From assembly GCA_964634565.1 (NCBI GenBank), contig CAZWLP010000001.1, positions 1-64,000 on the forward strand: a stretch of 64,000 nucleotides of DNA, read 5' to 3'. The notes beneath the pieces were generated by a model, which did no database searches, was not told the origin of the DNA, and worked only from the letters and a program-made list of their open reading frames with translations. The position numbers were made by a program, and so were the translations under genes. Numbering within the stretch: position 1 is the first letter of the stretch; every line of letters starts with the position of its first letter. The DNA comes from JAUVKT01 sp964634565. Lineage in GTDB: Bacteria; Bacteroidota; Bacteroidia; Bacteroidales; VadinHA17. Positions 43,362-52,921 of this stretch are shown one piece after another.

Positions 43362-45299
43362 TTAATTATAAAACGTCCATGCAACACCATATTTGAACAT
43401 CCTGACAGGCATCTGATAAGAAGGAACGTACTGATAATTATCTGACATAAATTCAAGTCCCTGATTAACATGCTCAAACGAAAAGAAGAATCTTGTTCTC
43501 TTTAACTTTAAGTTAATGAAGGCATTAAGGTATGGGTAATTACCTGTCTTTATCTGGTCCTGGTTATAGAATGATCCGGTAGACGGCATATAACCCGATG
43601 CAAAGTATGAAGTATTGTAAATTCCTTCAACACCAATCTGAAATCCCAGCCGGCCACCTGTAACTTCAAATCTGATTAAATGATCAAAGTAGAACGAACT
43701 CTTTACTGCCATAAAAGGAAGATCAAGTATATCGGTATGACTCGATTTCTGAATCAATATACGGTTAACAGACCTGAATTTCCAAAAATGAAAATTCTTA
43801 TTAACCCTTATAGCCAGTACAGATATCGGACCATTAAACTGATCAGGTACAGCCTCCTTATTGAAATATAAATAGTTAGTTATCAGCGAATAGTCAGCAG
43901 ACAGATCCAGATAAGTATGAGGTATTCTATATCCTCCTCCTATATTTACCCGTAGTTCCTTCTGAAAATCATTACTCCATTCAAAGTGGTTGCTTCCATA
44001 ACTCTTCTGCCAGAAAGATGGCTCACTATTTATAAATGATCCTGTACCATATATTTCAGATGACCATTTACCTGAGCCAATAATCTTTTCTATTCGCCCC
44101 TTGATATTAAAATCACCCGCCTTATAACCCGAAATGTATAGATTACCGTCTGCCTCCCACCAGAATTTCTCGCCGATTCTGTTTGATAATTTACCCAGAA
44201 TAGCATTCGATGAATTCTTCCACTCGAGTGTATCTGAAAAAAAGACAGTGTCATGAAGAGGTCTGATCTGGGAATACAAGTTCATCTCATTTGTTATACC
44301 TATTCCTATATCAAGCTGAAACTTTTTTCCTTCACCTGATGAAAAATCGAATCTGATAGTATTTCGTAATACCCTGCTATAAAGAGAATCCAGCGTCGCA
44401 ACATTATTCCTTACCCCGGTTATATAAACAGAATCGTAGAATCCAATATCAGGAGATTCATCGTAATAGGTCTTTTTACCGTTTTCCCAGCTCAGAATAT
44501 GGCTGAATGTTCCCATTACCGATGATATTTTTTTTGAAGAAGCAGAATCCCTTACTTCTTCTGAATTACCGCCAATGGTAAACTTCTGGACCAATAAAAA
44601 ATCTTTATATCTGAATACCGACTCGGCATTATTTAAACCACCAAGATTTGTTGGCAGGTCTTTAGTTGCCACTGTCCCTATCTGGCTGATATCTGCTATA
44701 CCCCCGTTTTCGCCACCTTTAAAATTATTCAGGGTCCATGATCCAAAAACCTTATATCTCCTTCCCAGATAAGAAGAATGCAGGGTGAATGACCTGTCGT
44801 CTGTTGCCTGGTATCCATATTGTCCCAGGCTATTTATTATCTTCAGATCCAGACCTGCATTTAAGAACCTGTTAATATTCTGGGAATGTTTTATATTAAA
44901 TGTCTGCTCTGCTTCTGTCCTTGCTCCTCCATAGGAAAACACCAGTTCGGTAAATGGAACCTGAGTGTCGAAATATACCTTATTTCCAAGGTGACTCATA
45001 TATGGTTTATAATGTCTGTAAAGAAACTCATCAGATTTATAGGTCCTTCTGAAAAAATCGAATTCTTCAACGGGTAAACCATAGTTACCCAGAGATGAAT
45101 AGAAAGGGCTCTGTTTATCAAGAATCTTATGCTCCTGAAATCCAGACAGAGCAGTATCTATAGGTATAGGAACTATCAGAGTATAATCATCAGATAACAT
45201 GTATTGCCTGGTAATACGAGCCAGCCTGGTGCTATCCTGCTGGGCGATTGCGGGGAATGTACCACCCAGCATAAATATGAATACAATCAATTTTCGCAT
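43362..45299 (-). CDS. Putative porin (Porin_10-like outer membrane barrel)
   Basis: A 645-residue outer-membrane beta-barrel protein. The signal peptide ends near FPAIAQQ (about residue 20). The mature protein has long amphipathic strands with aromatic girdles (for example FTELVFSYGGARTEAEQTFN, RYKVFGSWTLNNFKGG, LRVNIGGGYRIPHTYLDL) and a C-terminal strand ending in aromatic-rich FKYGVAWTFYN, as expected for BAM-inserted barrels. The overall pattern matches the Bacteroidota family described as putative porin (Porin_10). Substrate unknown. Its -7 element is only 6 bp from the ATG, so the mRNA may be nearly leaderless. Confidence 0.85.
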   Translation of the reverse strand: MRKLIVFIFMLGGTFPAIAQQDSTRLARITRQYMLSDDYTLIVPIPIDTALSGFQEHKILDKQSPFYSSLGNYGLPVEEFDFFRRTYKSDEFLYRHYKPYMSHLGNKVYFDTQVPFTELVFSYGGARTEAEQTFNIKHSQNINRFLNAGLDLKIINSLGQYGYQATDDRSFTLHSSYLGRRYKVFGSWTLNNFKGGENGGIADISQIGTVATKDLPTNLGGLNNAESVFRYKDFLLVQKFTIGGNSEEVRDSASSKKISSVMGTFSHILSWENGKKTYYDESPDIGFYDSVYITGVRNNVATLDSLYSRVLRNTIRFDFSSGEGKKFQLDIGIGITNEMNLYSQIRPLHDTVFFSDTLEWKNSSNAILGKLSNRIGEKFWWEADGNLYISGYKAGDFNIKGRIEKIIGSGKWSSEIYGTGSFINSEPSFWQKSYGSNHFEWSNDFQKELRVNIGGGYRIPHTYLDLSADYSLITNYLYFNKEAVPDQFNGPISVLAIRVNKNFHFWKFRSVNRILIQKSSHTDILDLPFMAVKSSFYFDHLIRFEVTGGRLGFQIGVEGIYNTSYFASGYMPSTGSFYNQDQIKTGNYPYLNAFINLKLKRTRFFFSFEHVNQGLEFMSDNYQYVPSYQMPVRMFKYGVAWTFYN

Positions 45300-45304
45300 T
45301 GGTC

Positions 45305-45312
45305 CAAAGATA
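45305..45312 (-). promoter_or_regulatory. Bacteroidota -7 element directly before the porin gene
   Basis: In gene orientation TATCTTTG, perfect TAnnTTTG match. The last base of the element is 5 bp from the ATG, so the predicted start of transcription falls at or within a base or two of the start codon. Confidence 0.55.
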
Positions 45313-45342
45313 GCAAAAAACTCCCTGCAGTAGTGCCTTTGA

Positions 45343-45576
45343 TCCCTTTGGCCGCGTAATTTGTTCCCTTTGGTCGCGTAATTTGCAACTTCGTTGCGTT
45401 ATTGGCTTGTTTCACTCGCGTAAGATACTCCATTGCGTCGTTTAATCTTTAAGAAACTATAATTACTAATTACGCTGAGCGCAGTGAAGCTCCTTACGCT
45501 GCAAAAGCAGCAAATTACATTGCCAAGCAATATATTTCGCCGTACAGAGTACGGCAAATTACATCGCGCCAGCGAT
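45343..45576. repeat. Array of mini-hairpins with 7-nt linkers after ftsZ
   Basis: Most of the 277-bp gap between ftsZ and the porin gene is repetitive. Left half: a 21-bp direct repeat (TCCCTTTGGYCGCGTAATTTG at 45343-45363 and 45365-45385, one mismatch), then GCAAC-TTC-GTTGC (45385-45397). Right half, four perfect hairpins in a row: GCTGC-AAAA-GCAGC (45498-45511), ATTGC-CAA-GCAAT (45519-45531), GCCGTAC-AGA-GTACGGC (45539-45555) and ATCGC-GCCA-GCGAT (45563-45576). They are separated by AAATTAC, ATATTTC and AAATTAC. The linkers are conserved while the stems differ. The last hairpin abuts the ftsZ stop codon. The left half carries the reverse complement of the linker (GTAATTT). Role unknown: terminator, mRNA end protector or repeat element. 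Confidence 0.85.
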
Positions 45577-47028
45577 TTAATCTACATTATCATTCAGATA
45601 AGCATTATCATCTCGTAAAACAGGTTCATCATCATCATCGCTAAGAGTAAAGGTAGAAATTTCAGATTTTTCCTTATCGTCCGATTTATTAATCTGAATA
45701 TTCTTTCTTACAAAGGCAGGAACATCCTCAAACTCATCAATATTATCCTTCATGGTATCGTTAGAAAGGCCCTTGTTTTTAATAATATTCTGCATATGCT
45801 TGATCTTCCTTAGGGTACCCTCTCCTGAATGATCGTGATCAGCAGACTGGACATCACCGGCAGCAACTACGTCAAACTCAATTATTCCCTGCTTCTCATC
45901 CAGATCATCATCGCTGATTACAGACTTCTTTCGCTTTGCTTTTATCAGCTCGTCGTCGGCAGTTTCTATAACTCTTTTAATTACCTTTTCTCCTGTATTA
46001 AGGGTAACCCTTTCTGTCTTTGAAACCGGCTTATATGGCTCAATAATACTGTTTGATTCAAAACCTGTAGCTATAACCGTTACACTCACTTTAGCATCCA
46101 GGGTATTATCATTCGAGATTCCTCTTATAATAAGGGCGTCATTTGAAGCAACATCATATATATAATCAGTAATCTCGCCAAGCTCATCCATTGTAAGTTC
46201 ATGCTCCCCTGTGCCTGATTTAACATTCAGGAGTATACTTTTTGCTCCGGTAATATTATTTGAATTCAGCAGGGGAGAATTAATTGCCTCCTGTATAGCT
46301 GCCAGAGCCCTGCCCTCACCACTGGCAAGTCCTGTGCCCATCACTGCCACACCTGAGTCACGCATTACCGTTTCCACATCTGAGAAATCAACGTTTATAT
46401 AACCAGCCTCAGTAATAATCTCGGTTATACCCTTTACTGCTGTAGCAAGAACATCATCAGCTTTTGCAAATGCGGTAGATACACTCTGGTCGCCATAAAT
46501 CTCCCTTAGTTTCTCATTATTAATAACCAGCAGGGAATCAACATGATCTTTTAACTCGGTAATACCTTCAATAGCATTCTTAATCCTTATCTTTCCCTCC
46601 GACTTAAAAGGTATTGTAACAACCGCAATAGTCAGAATACCTGCTTCCCTGCATGCCCTGGCAATTACAGGTGTTGCCCCCGTACCCGTTCCTCCTCCCA
46701 TTCCGGTAGTTATAAAAACCATCCTGGTATTGCCCGACAGAGCGGTCAGCACTTCTTCCAGGTTTTCTTCTGCCGACCGTTTACCTGTATCCGGTTTACT
46801 ACCTGCTCCACGACCCTCTGTTAAAGATTCTCCTATCTGCACCTTAACAGGGACAGGGCTCTCAGCCAGGGCCTGAGCATCTGTATTACAGATCACAAAA
46901 TTCACATCCTTAATACCATGGTTAAACATGTAGTTAACGGCATTATTGCCGCCTCCACCTATCCCAAGAATTTTTATTATTGAAGACCTCTCTACCGGGA
47001 GATCAAAATTCATCAGATCATCTGACAT
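45577..47028 (-). CDS. ftsZ: Cell division protein FtsZ
   Basis: Tubulin-like GTPase that polymerises into the Z ring at midcell. The 483-residue protein has the nucleotide domain with GGGGNNAVNYM (about 23-33), the tubulin signature GGGTGTGATP, and the synergy loop NVDFSDVETVM. A long linker follows, and DVPAFVRKN (about 435-443) resembles the conserved C-terminal peptide that docks FtsA. Here it is followed by a further 40-residue acidic tail ending NDNVD, instead of lying at the very end. Length (483) is larger than the E. coli protein (383) because of this tail and linker. Last gene of the dcw cluster; hairpin array directly behind it. Confidence 0.98.
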   Translation of the reverse strand: MSDDLMNFDLPVERSSIIKILGIGGGGNNAVNYMFNHGIKDVNFVICNTDAQALAESPVPVKVQIGESLTEGRGAGSKPDTGKRSAEENLEEVLTALSGNTRMVFITTGMGGGTGTGATPVIARACREAGILTIAVVTIPFKSEGKIRIKNAIEGITELKDHVDSLLVINNEKLREIYGDQSVSTAFAKADDVLATAVKGITEIITEAGYINVDFSDVETVMRDSGVAVMGTGLASGEGRALAAIQEAINSPLLNSNNITGAKSILLNVKSGTGEHELTMDELGEITDYIYDVASNDALIIRGISNDNTLDAKVSVTVIATGFESNSIIEPYKPVSKTERVTLNTGEKVIKRVIETADDELIKAKRKKSVISDDDLDEKQGIIEFDVVAAGDVQSADHDHSGEGTLRKIKHMQNIIKNKGLSNDTMKDNIDEFEDVPAFVRKNIQINKSDDKEKSEISTFTLSDDDDEPVLRDDNAYLNDNVD

Positions 47029-47083
47029 GACATATCGATTTTAATTATTTTTCTTCAGCCTGCTTGTAAATATATAAACCATA

Positions 47084-48430
47084 TTAACTTATTCTCTGAT
47101 CTTCTGTCTCAAACATTTTACCCAGGCTCTGCTTTAGCTTTTCAGTCCATGAAATTTTTGTCCCGGCATGTTCTTCGTATATTTCACTATGCTCATCATT
47201 AACAGGATCTGTATCTTTCAACCCGGTATTCTCATCAGTTCTGGATCCTGCATTAAATGTACTTTTAAATGTTTCCAGATAATCAAAGCCCCTCATAATC
47301 AAGCCAACACTTGTAGCGAACATTGGCTGATTAATCTCTTCCCTGGATGATCCGGAAAGATTTTCATTTGGCAATCCGATCCTCACATCCATTGCTGTTT
47401 TAAACTTTACCAGCTGAGGAAGGTGCTTAAGCATTGCCCCTCCTCCAGTCAGGACTACTCCGGCCGATAGTTTCTCAGCATAACCTGAGCTCTGAATCTC
47501 AAAGTTAACAGCGTCAATAATTTCCTCCATCCTCGACTGTATAATATAAGCAAGGCTCTTAAAGGAAATTTCTTTGGGCTCACGTCCGCTTATTCCAGGA
47601 ACAGAGACTACCTTATCTTCAGGAGCTATATCCCCAAGTGCTGATCCATACTGCAATTTTAGCTGCTCGGCAAAACGCTGCAGAATAGAACAACCTTCCT
47701 TAATATCTTTTGTAACAACATTACCTCCAAATGGTATTACGGCAGTATGCCTGATAATATTATCGTAATATACTGCTACATCAGTAGTTCCTCCACCAAT
47801 ATCGACGAGTACAACCCCGGCCTCTTTCTCATCATCGGTCAGAACTGCGTCTGAAGAAGCAAGTGGTTCAAGGATAAGATCCTTCACATTCAAACCTGCT
47901 TTCCTGATACATTTCTCAATATTTTTAGCAGAGGCAACCTGACCTATTACTATATGAAAATTTGCTTCCAGTCTTCTTCCACACATCCCTATAGGATTCT
48001 TTACCCCTGTTTCATTATCGACAATAAAGTTCTGTGGAATAACATGAATAATTTCCTCTCCGATCTCAATTGGAATTTTGTGCATATCCTGCGTCAGGTT
48101 AAACACATCTTCTTTCTGGATCTCATCATCACTGCTATCACGATTAATATAGCCGCGACTCTTCATGCTCTTAATATGCTGCCCTGCAATTCCCACAAAA
48201 ACGTCGGTGAAAGCAACATCAGACCTGAGTTGAACATCTTCAACTGTTTTCCGGATAGCATTCACAGTTTCTTCGATATTTAAAACAACTCCTCTTTTTA
48301 CTCCATTAGAGGGAGCTTTGCTCAAACCCAGAATCTCTATCCGGCCGTTTTCATTTTTTTTGCCGACTATGGATACAATTTTTGTTGTTCCAATGTCGAT
48401 TGCTGCTACAAACTGTTCTCTCTGTTTCAT
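47084..48430 (-). CDS. ftsA: Cell division protein FtsA
   Basis: Actin-like ATPase that tethers FtsZ to the membrane. The 448 residues start with the phosphate-1 motif AAIDIGTTKIVSIVG (about 9-23) and contain the 1C/SHS2 domain (about 80-165). They also show the phosphate-2 loop VLVDIGGGTTDVAVYY and the adenosine motif VVLTGGGAMLKHLPQL. Close to the C terminus WTEKLKQSLGKMFETE forms the amphipathic membrane-targeting helix. Length is slightly above E. coli FtsA (420). It precedes ftsZ by 55 bp and follows ftsQ by 28 bp, the standard dcw order. Confidence 0.97.
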   Translation of the reverse strand: MKQREQFVAAIDIGTTKIVSIVGKKNENGRIEILGLSKAPSNGVKRGVVLNIEETVNAIRKTVEDVQLRSDVAFTDVFVGIAGQHIKSMKSRGYINRDSSDDEIQKEDVFNLTQDMHKIPIEIGEEIIHVIPQNFIVDNETGVKNPIGMCGRRLEANFHIVIGQVASAKNIEKCIRKAGLNVKDLILEPLASSDAVLTDDEKEAGVVLVDIGGGTTDVAVYYDNIIRHTAVIPFGGNVVTKDIKEGCSILQRFAEQLKLQYGSALGDIAPEDKVVSVPGISGREPKEISFKSLAYIIQSRMEEIIDAVNFEIQSSGYAEKLSAGVVLTGGGAMLKHLPQLVKFKTAMDVRIGLPNENLSGSSREEINQPMFATSVGLIMRGFDYLETFKSTFNAGSRTDENTGLKDTDPVNDEHSEIYEEHAGTKISWTEKLKQSLGKMFETEDQRIS

Positions 48431-48458
48431 AGTGAAATAAATATGGTTTTATTGCTTA

Positions 48459-49232
48459 TTATCTCTTTTTACAAACTATTTGTCCTTCAAACATCAAATT
48501 AATCTCCCTGTACTTATTCCATCCCGCCAGTGGGAGTGCCTGGCTGTATAATTCTTCCAGGTAGCCTAGTTTTTCTTCAAAACTATCAGGACTGCCAATC
48601 TTTACTACATGATTTCCTACCCTTGGTATAATATCTATATTCCCATTGTCTGCAATCCATATCTGCTCTATCTGTCCGGCCCAGAATTCATTCTCGCTTA
48701 CAGTAGTTATTATTCCCAGTATTTTTTTTACGATGCTGTCTTCAGGTAATGACCTTATATTACCCTCTGAAATAGAATTATCAGGTATGGAAATATTGCC
48801 GCTAACAACTAATACCCTTGGCGTATATATCTGGCTAAATGGAATTATCTCTCCCTCACTGTCTATATAATAACTATTACCGTATGAGGTAATTATCCTT
48901 ACAAGCGGATTGCGTTGATCTGCTTCTATATGCAACACACCATCAGCGGTTTTATATACCTCAACTGATTCAAGTTCTCTTATTTCCCTGACTCTCGTTT
49001 CAATTTCACCTGAAGAAATATCCTTGATGGGTTTCCCGAGTAAGATCTCATTGTCGTTATCTACAAGCTCCCTAATATGCTCAGCCGTAACAAAGCTATA
49101 ACTGGCTGAATCAATAACCCTGATACTTAAACTTTTGCAATTCTCACCGAATACCCTGCTGGAAATAAATGATGGCATAATAATCATATATACCGCAAGG
49201 GGAAGCCACCATATTTTACGTATTATCTTCAT
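48459..49232 (-). CDS. ftsQ: Cell division protein FtsQ/DivIB
   Basis: Bitopic membrane protein that links the early and late divisome through FtsB/FtsL. The 257 residues have a short cytoplasmic lead, one membrane helix (about 8-27), a POTRA-like domain (about 35-105, with FVTAEHIRELVDNDNEILLGK and RNPLVRI) and a beta domain ending about 245. Sequence identity with proteobacterial FtsQ is low, as is normal in this phylum; position between murC and ftsA supports the call. The start overlaps the murC stop by 4 bp (ATGA type). Confidence 0.9.
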   Translation of the reverse strand: MKIIRKIWWLPLAVYMIIMPSFISSRVFGENCKSLSIRVIDSASYSFVTAEHIRELVDNDNEILLGKPIKDISSGEIETRVREIRELESVEVYKTADGVLHIEADQRNPLVRIITSYGNSYYIDSEGEIIPFSQIYTPRVLVVSGNISIPDNSISEGNIRSLPEDSIVKKILGIITTVSENEFWAGQIEQIWIADNGNIDIIPRVGNHVVKIGSPDSFEEKLGYLEELYSQALPLAGWNKYREINLMFEGQIVCKKR

Positions 49233-50611
49233 AACAGACCTCCTTTCAGCATTTCTTCAAGCGGAGAAACAAGGGTGTCAATATCTCCTGCACCAACAGT
49301 AAGAAGAATATCGAGCTTCTTGTCTGAAAGAAATTCTACGAGGTTTTCCTTCTTAATAAGCACCCTGTCCTTACACTTCATCCTGTCAAAAATAATCTGA
49401 GAACTCACCCCTTCAATTGGCTCTTCCCTTGCAGGATAGACAGACAATAAAACAACCCTGTCGGCAATATCGAGAGATCTCGCAAAGGCATCTGCATGAT
49501 CGCGGGTACGTGAAAAAAGGTGGGGTTGAAAGACTATTGTAATATGCCTGTCTCCATAAAATTCGCGAACCGAATTTATTAAGTAATCCAGCTCCTTCGG
49601 ATGGTGCGCATAGTCATCAATATAAATAAGCCCATCACTGCTATATCTGATATCAAATCTTCTTTTTACACCCTTAAAGTGAATCAGGGCTTTCCTTATC
49701 TCATCATCGCTTACACCAATCAGGGATGCAAGTGATATAGCAGCTACAGTGTTTTCAAGATTAAGCTTTCCCGGAAGGTTGGATATAAGATCAGTAATTT
49801 CTCCCGACGGACTTATAACATTAAAATAATAAGCACCTTTTACAATTCTCAGCTTATCGATTCTGAAGTCTGAGCTCTTATCAAGTCCATAGGTATAGAC
49901 CGGTGTCTTGCCCTGTCCTTTAATCTGATCTCTTATTTTGCTGTTTACAACAAGAGAACCGCCCTCGCTGATCTTTGATACAAAAATATTATAAGCCTCT
50001 ACCATATTATCCAGGCTGCCATATATATCAAGATGATCGGCGTCAAGTGAAGTAATAAGTGCCAGATATGGAGTTAAAAAATGGAAAGACCTGTCGTATT
50101 CATCAGCTTCAACAACTGTTATGTCGCCCCGTCCCGTAATAAGATTACTATTATAGTTACAGGAAATACCACCCAGAAAAGCAGAACAATCTATGGCTGA
50201 TTGTTTTAACAGGTGCGCTGTAAGAGTTGAAATACTTGTCTTTCCATGTGTTCCTGCTACTGCGATTGCTGTGCTCCTGTCTGTTATTAAGCCAAGAAGT
50301 TCGGCTCTTTTAAATACTCTGAAGCCACCGTCGACAAAGTAATTATATAAGCTATTATGTTGTGGTATGGCCGGAGTAAAAACAATTATTGTCTTATCCC
50401 TGTTATTAAATTTCCCGGGCAGTATATCAGTGCTATCTTCAAACTGAATTGCACATCCTTCAGCAAGCAGTTGGTCGGTTAACACTGTCCTTGTCCTGTC
50501 GTAACCACCAATATCAAATCCGCCTGCAAGGAAGTACCTTGCCAGGGCACTCATACCAATGCCCCCGACACCGATAAAGAAGATACTATCTATATTTCTG
50601 AACTCAATCAT
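49229..50611 (-). CDS. murC: UDP-N-acetylmuramate-L-alanine ligase MurC
   Basis: Adds the first amino acid, L-alanine, to UDP-MurNAc with ATP in cytoplasmic peptidoglycan synthesis. The 460 residues show the N-terminal Rossmann glycine motif FIGVGGIGMSALARYFL, the Mur ligase P-loop VAGTHGKTSISTLTAHLL (about 117-134), the central EADEYDRSF and the C-terminal DDYAHHPKE. Length is typical. Start and stop overlap neighbours by 4 bp each, showing tight coupling with murG and ftsQ. Confidence 0.97.
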   Translation of the reverse strand: MIEFRNIDSIFFIGVGGIGMSALARYFLAGGFDIGGYDRTRTVLTDQLLAEGCAIQFEDSTDILPGKFNNRDKTIIVFTPAIPQHNSLYNYFVDGGFRVFKRAELLGLITDRSTAIAVAGTHGKTSISTLTAHLLKQSAIDCSAFLGGISCNYNSNLITGRGDITVVEADEYDRSFHFLTPYLALITSLDADHLDIYGSLDNMVEAYNIFVSKISEGGSLVVNSKIRDQIKGQGKTPVYTYGLDKSSDFRIDKLRIVKGAYYFNVISPSGEITDLISNLPGKLNLENTVAAISLASLIGVSDDEIRKALIHFKGVKRRFDIRYSSDGLIYIDDYAHHPKELDYLINSVREFYGDRHITIVFQPHLFSRTRDHADAFARSLDIADRVVLLSVYPAREEPIEGVSSQIIFDRMKCKDRVLIKKENLVEFLSDKKLDILLTVGAGDIDTLVSPLEEMLKGGLL

Positions 50612-51717
50612 TCTGCCAGTTTAATTATTTCATTGGCAATCCTTTCGTCCGAATCACCAATTGCAAGCTCAGCTATATTACTGCCAAGTAATTTTCTTTT
50701 CTCTTCGTCCTTAATAAGTTCCAATACCATATCAACAAGTTGTTCTCCTGCATCTTTATCTGATATTGTAATCGCGGCCCCCTTCTCTGAAAGTGCCATA
50801 GCATTTTTTGTCTGGTGATCTTCGGCTACATTCGGAGACGGAACCAGGATAACGGGTCTTGCGCTCAGGCACAATTCAGAAATAGTTCCTGCTCCAGCCC
50901 TCGATACAATAATATCGGCTGCACTATAGGCATTCTCCATCCTGTCAATAAAGTCCAGCACCTTAATATCATTATTAATCCTTCCTACAGATTTTTCTGC
51001 CATACTCTTATAATAATACTTCCCTGTTTGCCATATTACCTGACATCCTTTTTCAATAAATCTTTCCAGTCCGCTCAAAACTGAATTGTTTATCGTTGCT
51101 GAACCCAGCGACCCTCCCAGTATTAATACTACGGGCTTTATATCAGAGAAGCCAAAATAATCAAGGGCTTCCTTCCTGCCGACAGACATCTCAGAGATAT
51201 CTTTTCTTACCGGATTACCGGTAAAAATAATCTTAGATGCATCAAAATATTTATCCATACCCTCATATGCGACGCATATCTTCGACGCCCTTCTGGCAAG
51301 CAGTCTGTTGGTAACGCCGGCATAGCTGTTTTGCTCCTGTATCAGGGTAGGTATTCCCATGGCGCCTGCTCTTCTCAAAAGAGGTCCGCTGGCATATCCT
51401 CCCACTCCTACAGCCACATCAGGCTTAAACTCTTTAATGATCATTGAAGCTTTCATTAAACTTCTAAATACCTTAAACAATACTGCAAAATTCCTTAAAC
51501 TTATTTTCCTTCTGAGTCCTTCAACAGGTAATCCTATAATTCTATAACCGGAAGCAGGAACCTTTTCCATCTCCATCCTTCCTTCAGCACCAACAAAAAG
51601 CAAATCAATATCGGGATCTAAGGCCTTTAATGCATTGGCAATAGATATAGCCGGGAAAATATGTCCCCCCGTACCACCCCCGCTAATTATTATCCTCTTA
51701 TGCTGGTGCTCCTTCAT
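50608..51717 (-). CDS. murG: UDP-GlcNAc transferase MurG
   Basis: GT28 glycosyltransferase at the inner face of the membrane that adds GlcNAc to lipid I, giving lipid II. The 369 residues have the N-terminal glycine loop SGGGTGGHIFPAISIA (about 12-27), a second G-loop region VGVGGYASGPLLRRA (about 103-117) and the C-domain nucleotide motifs LILGGSLGSATINNSV and VSRAGAGTISELCLSARPVI. Its stop overlaps the murC start by 4 bp, and its own first 20 bp overlap the end of ftsW. Confidence 0.97.
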   Translation of the reverse strand: MKEHQHKRIIISGGGTGGHIFPAISIANALKALDPDIDLLFVGAEGRMEMEKVPASGYRIIGLPVEGLRRKISLRNFAVLFKVFRSLMKASMIIKEFKPDVAVGVGGYASGPLLRRAGAMGIPTLIQEQNSYAGVTNRLLARRASKICVAYEGMDKYFDASKIIFTGNPVRKDISEMSVGRKEALDYFGFSDIKPVVLILGGSLGSATINNSVLSGLERFIEKGCQVIWQTGKYYYKSMAEKSVGRINNDIKVLDFIDRMENAYSAADIIVSRAGAGTISELCLSARPVILVPSPNVAEDHQTKNAMALSEKGAAITISDKDAGEQLVDMVLELIKDEEKRKLLGSNIAELAIGDSDERIANEIIKLAE

Positions 51718-52909
51718 ATATTACTCCATCTTCTTCATTTTCAACATACTCATCATCAAGTTCTTCATTATTTACCCGGGCATTTACAACCCTGCTTACA
51801 CCAAGTATTGCTCCCAGGGAAAAGCTTGTTACAAGCATTGAAGTTCTTCCCCAGCTTATCATAGGCAGAGTCTGCCCGGTAACAGGGAATAGACCCACTG
51901 CCACGGCCATATTCAGTATAGCCTGAACCACAATCATTATAGTCAGGCCCATCACAAGAAAGGCAGGAAAGGCTGTTTCACACTTTTTTGCAATTGCAAT
52001 CGCTCTGAACAGCAGAATCAGGTACACAAATATTATTGGTACAGCCCCGAAGAATAATCCATATTCTTCAATTATTATTGCAAAAATAAAGTCTGAATTT
52101 GATTGTGGTAACATATTACGCTGCACACTATTACCAGGGGCCTTACCTATCAGCCCTCCCGAGGCTATTGCGATTTTCGCCTGATTTGACTGGTAATCCC
52201 CATCAGCATCTTCCTCTCCTGATATAAAATTCTCAATCCTGTCTTTCCACACCGAGACTCTGTTAGCCTCAGTAGCCATATCCAGAAGCAGGGCAATTAA
52301 AATAACTCCCACTACTGCCATCCCCAACCATGCCGCTAAATATTTTAAGGGTACCCTGCCAATAAACAGAATTAACATACAGATTCCAAAAATAAGCAAT
52401 GCCGTAGACAGGTTTTCCGGTAGTATCAGCGCACAGACTATTGCTATCGGGACAATAAATACTCGTGTTAATAACTTAAAATCGTTTAATTCATGCTGAT
52501 GCCTTGATAGTAAGCGAGCCATATAGATCACCAGCGAAACTTTTGCAATATCAGATGTCTGTATCCTGAAGCCTGTTCCCGGAATAGTTATCCACCTTGC
52601 AGCTTCATTAATCCTGACCCCGAAAATCAGGGTAAGAATTAATAGTATTATCGATACAAGCACGAAGAATCCTGCCAGTGATGAATAGATCCTATAGGGT
52701 AACTGATGCGTTACAACTATAATAAATAAACAGAAAACAAGCATTACCCCCTGTGATTTCAGAAAGAAGGTAGTATTGCCATCATACCTCGAAAATGCTA
52801 CACTCACGGAAGAGCTGTATACTGCAAGCAGTGAGTAAATCATAAAGACTACTATAAGCCCCCAGATAACTCTGTCTCCTTTGAATATGCTTCCGAATGT
52901 TGACTTCAT
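51698..52909 (-). CDS. ftsW: SEDS-family division glycosyltransferase FtsW
   Basis: Septal peptidoglycan polymerase of the SEDS family, working with the class B transpeptidase encoded further up in the same cluster. The 403 residues contain about ten membrane helices and the SEDS signatures: RWITIPGTGFRIQTSDIAKV (about 106-125), the periplasmic loop with NSVQRNMLPQSNSDFIFAII, and GLFPVTGQTLPMISWGRTSM near helix 10. An acidic cytoplasmic tail follows. Position between murD and murG, not near mreD/pbp2, supports FtsW instead of RodA. Confidence 0.95.
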   Translation of the reverse strand: MKSTFGSIFKGDRVIWGLIVVFMIYSLLAVYSSSVSVAFSRYDGNTTFFLKSQGVMLVFCLFIIVVTHQLPYRIYSSLAGFFVLVSIILLILTLIFGVRINEAARWITIPGTGFRIQTSDIAKVSLVIYMARLLSRHQHELNDFKLLTRVFIVPIAIVCALILPENLSTALLIFGICMLILFIGRVPLKYLAAWLGMAVVGVILIALLLDMATEANRVSVWKDRIENFISGEEDADGDYQSNQAKIAIASGGLIGKAPGNSVQRNMLPQSNSDFIFAIIIEEYGLFFGAVPIIFVYLILLFRAIAIAKKCETAFPAFLVMGLTIMIVVQAILNMAVAVGLFPVTGQTLPMISWGRTSMLVTSFSLGAILGVSRVVNARVNNEELDDEYVENEEDGVIYEGAPA

Positions 52910-52921
52910 CTTCTTAACTTG

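Noticed and set aside
45343..45576. CRISPR-like array
   Set aside because: The conserved part is only 7 nt, the variable parts are self-complementary and of uneven length, and no cas gene is present; mini-hairpin repeats explain it better.
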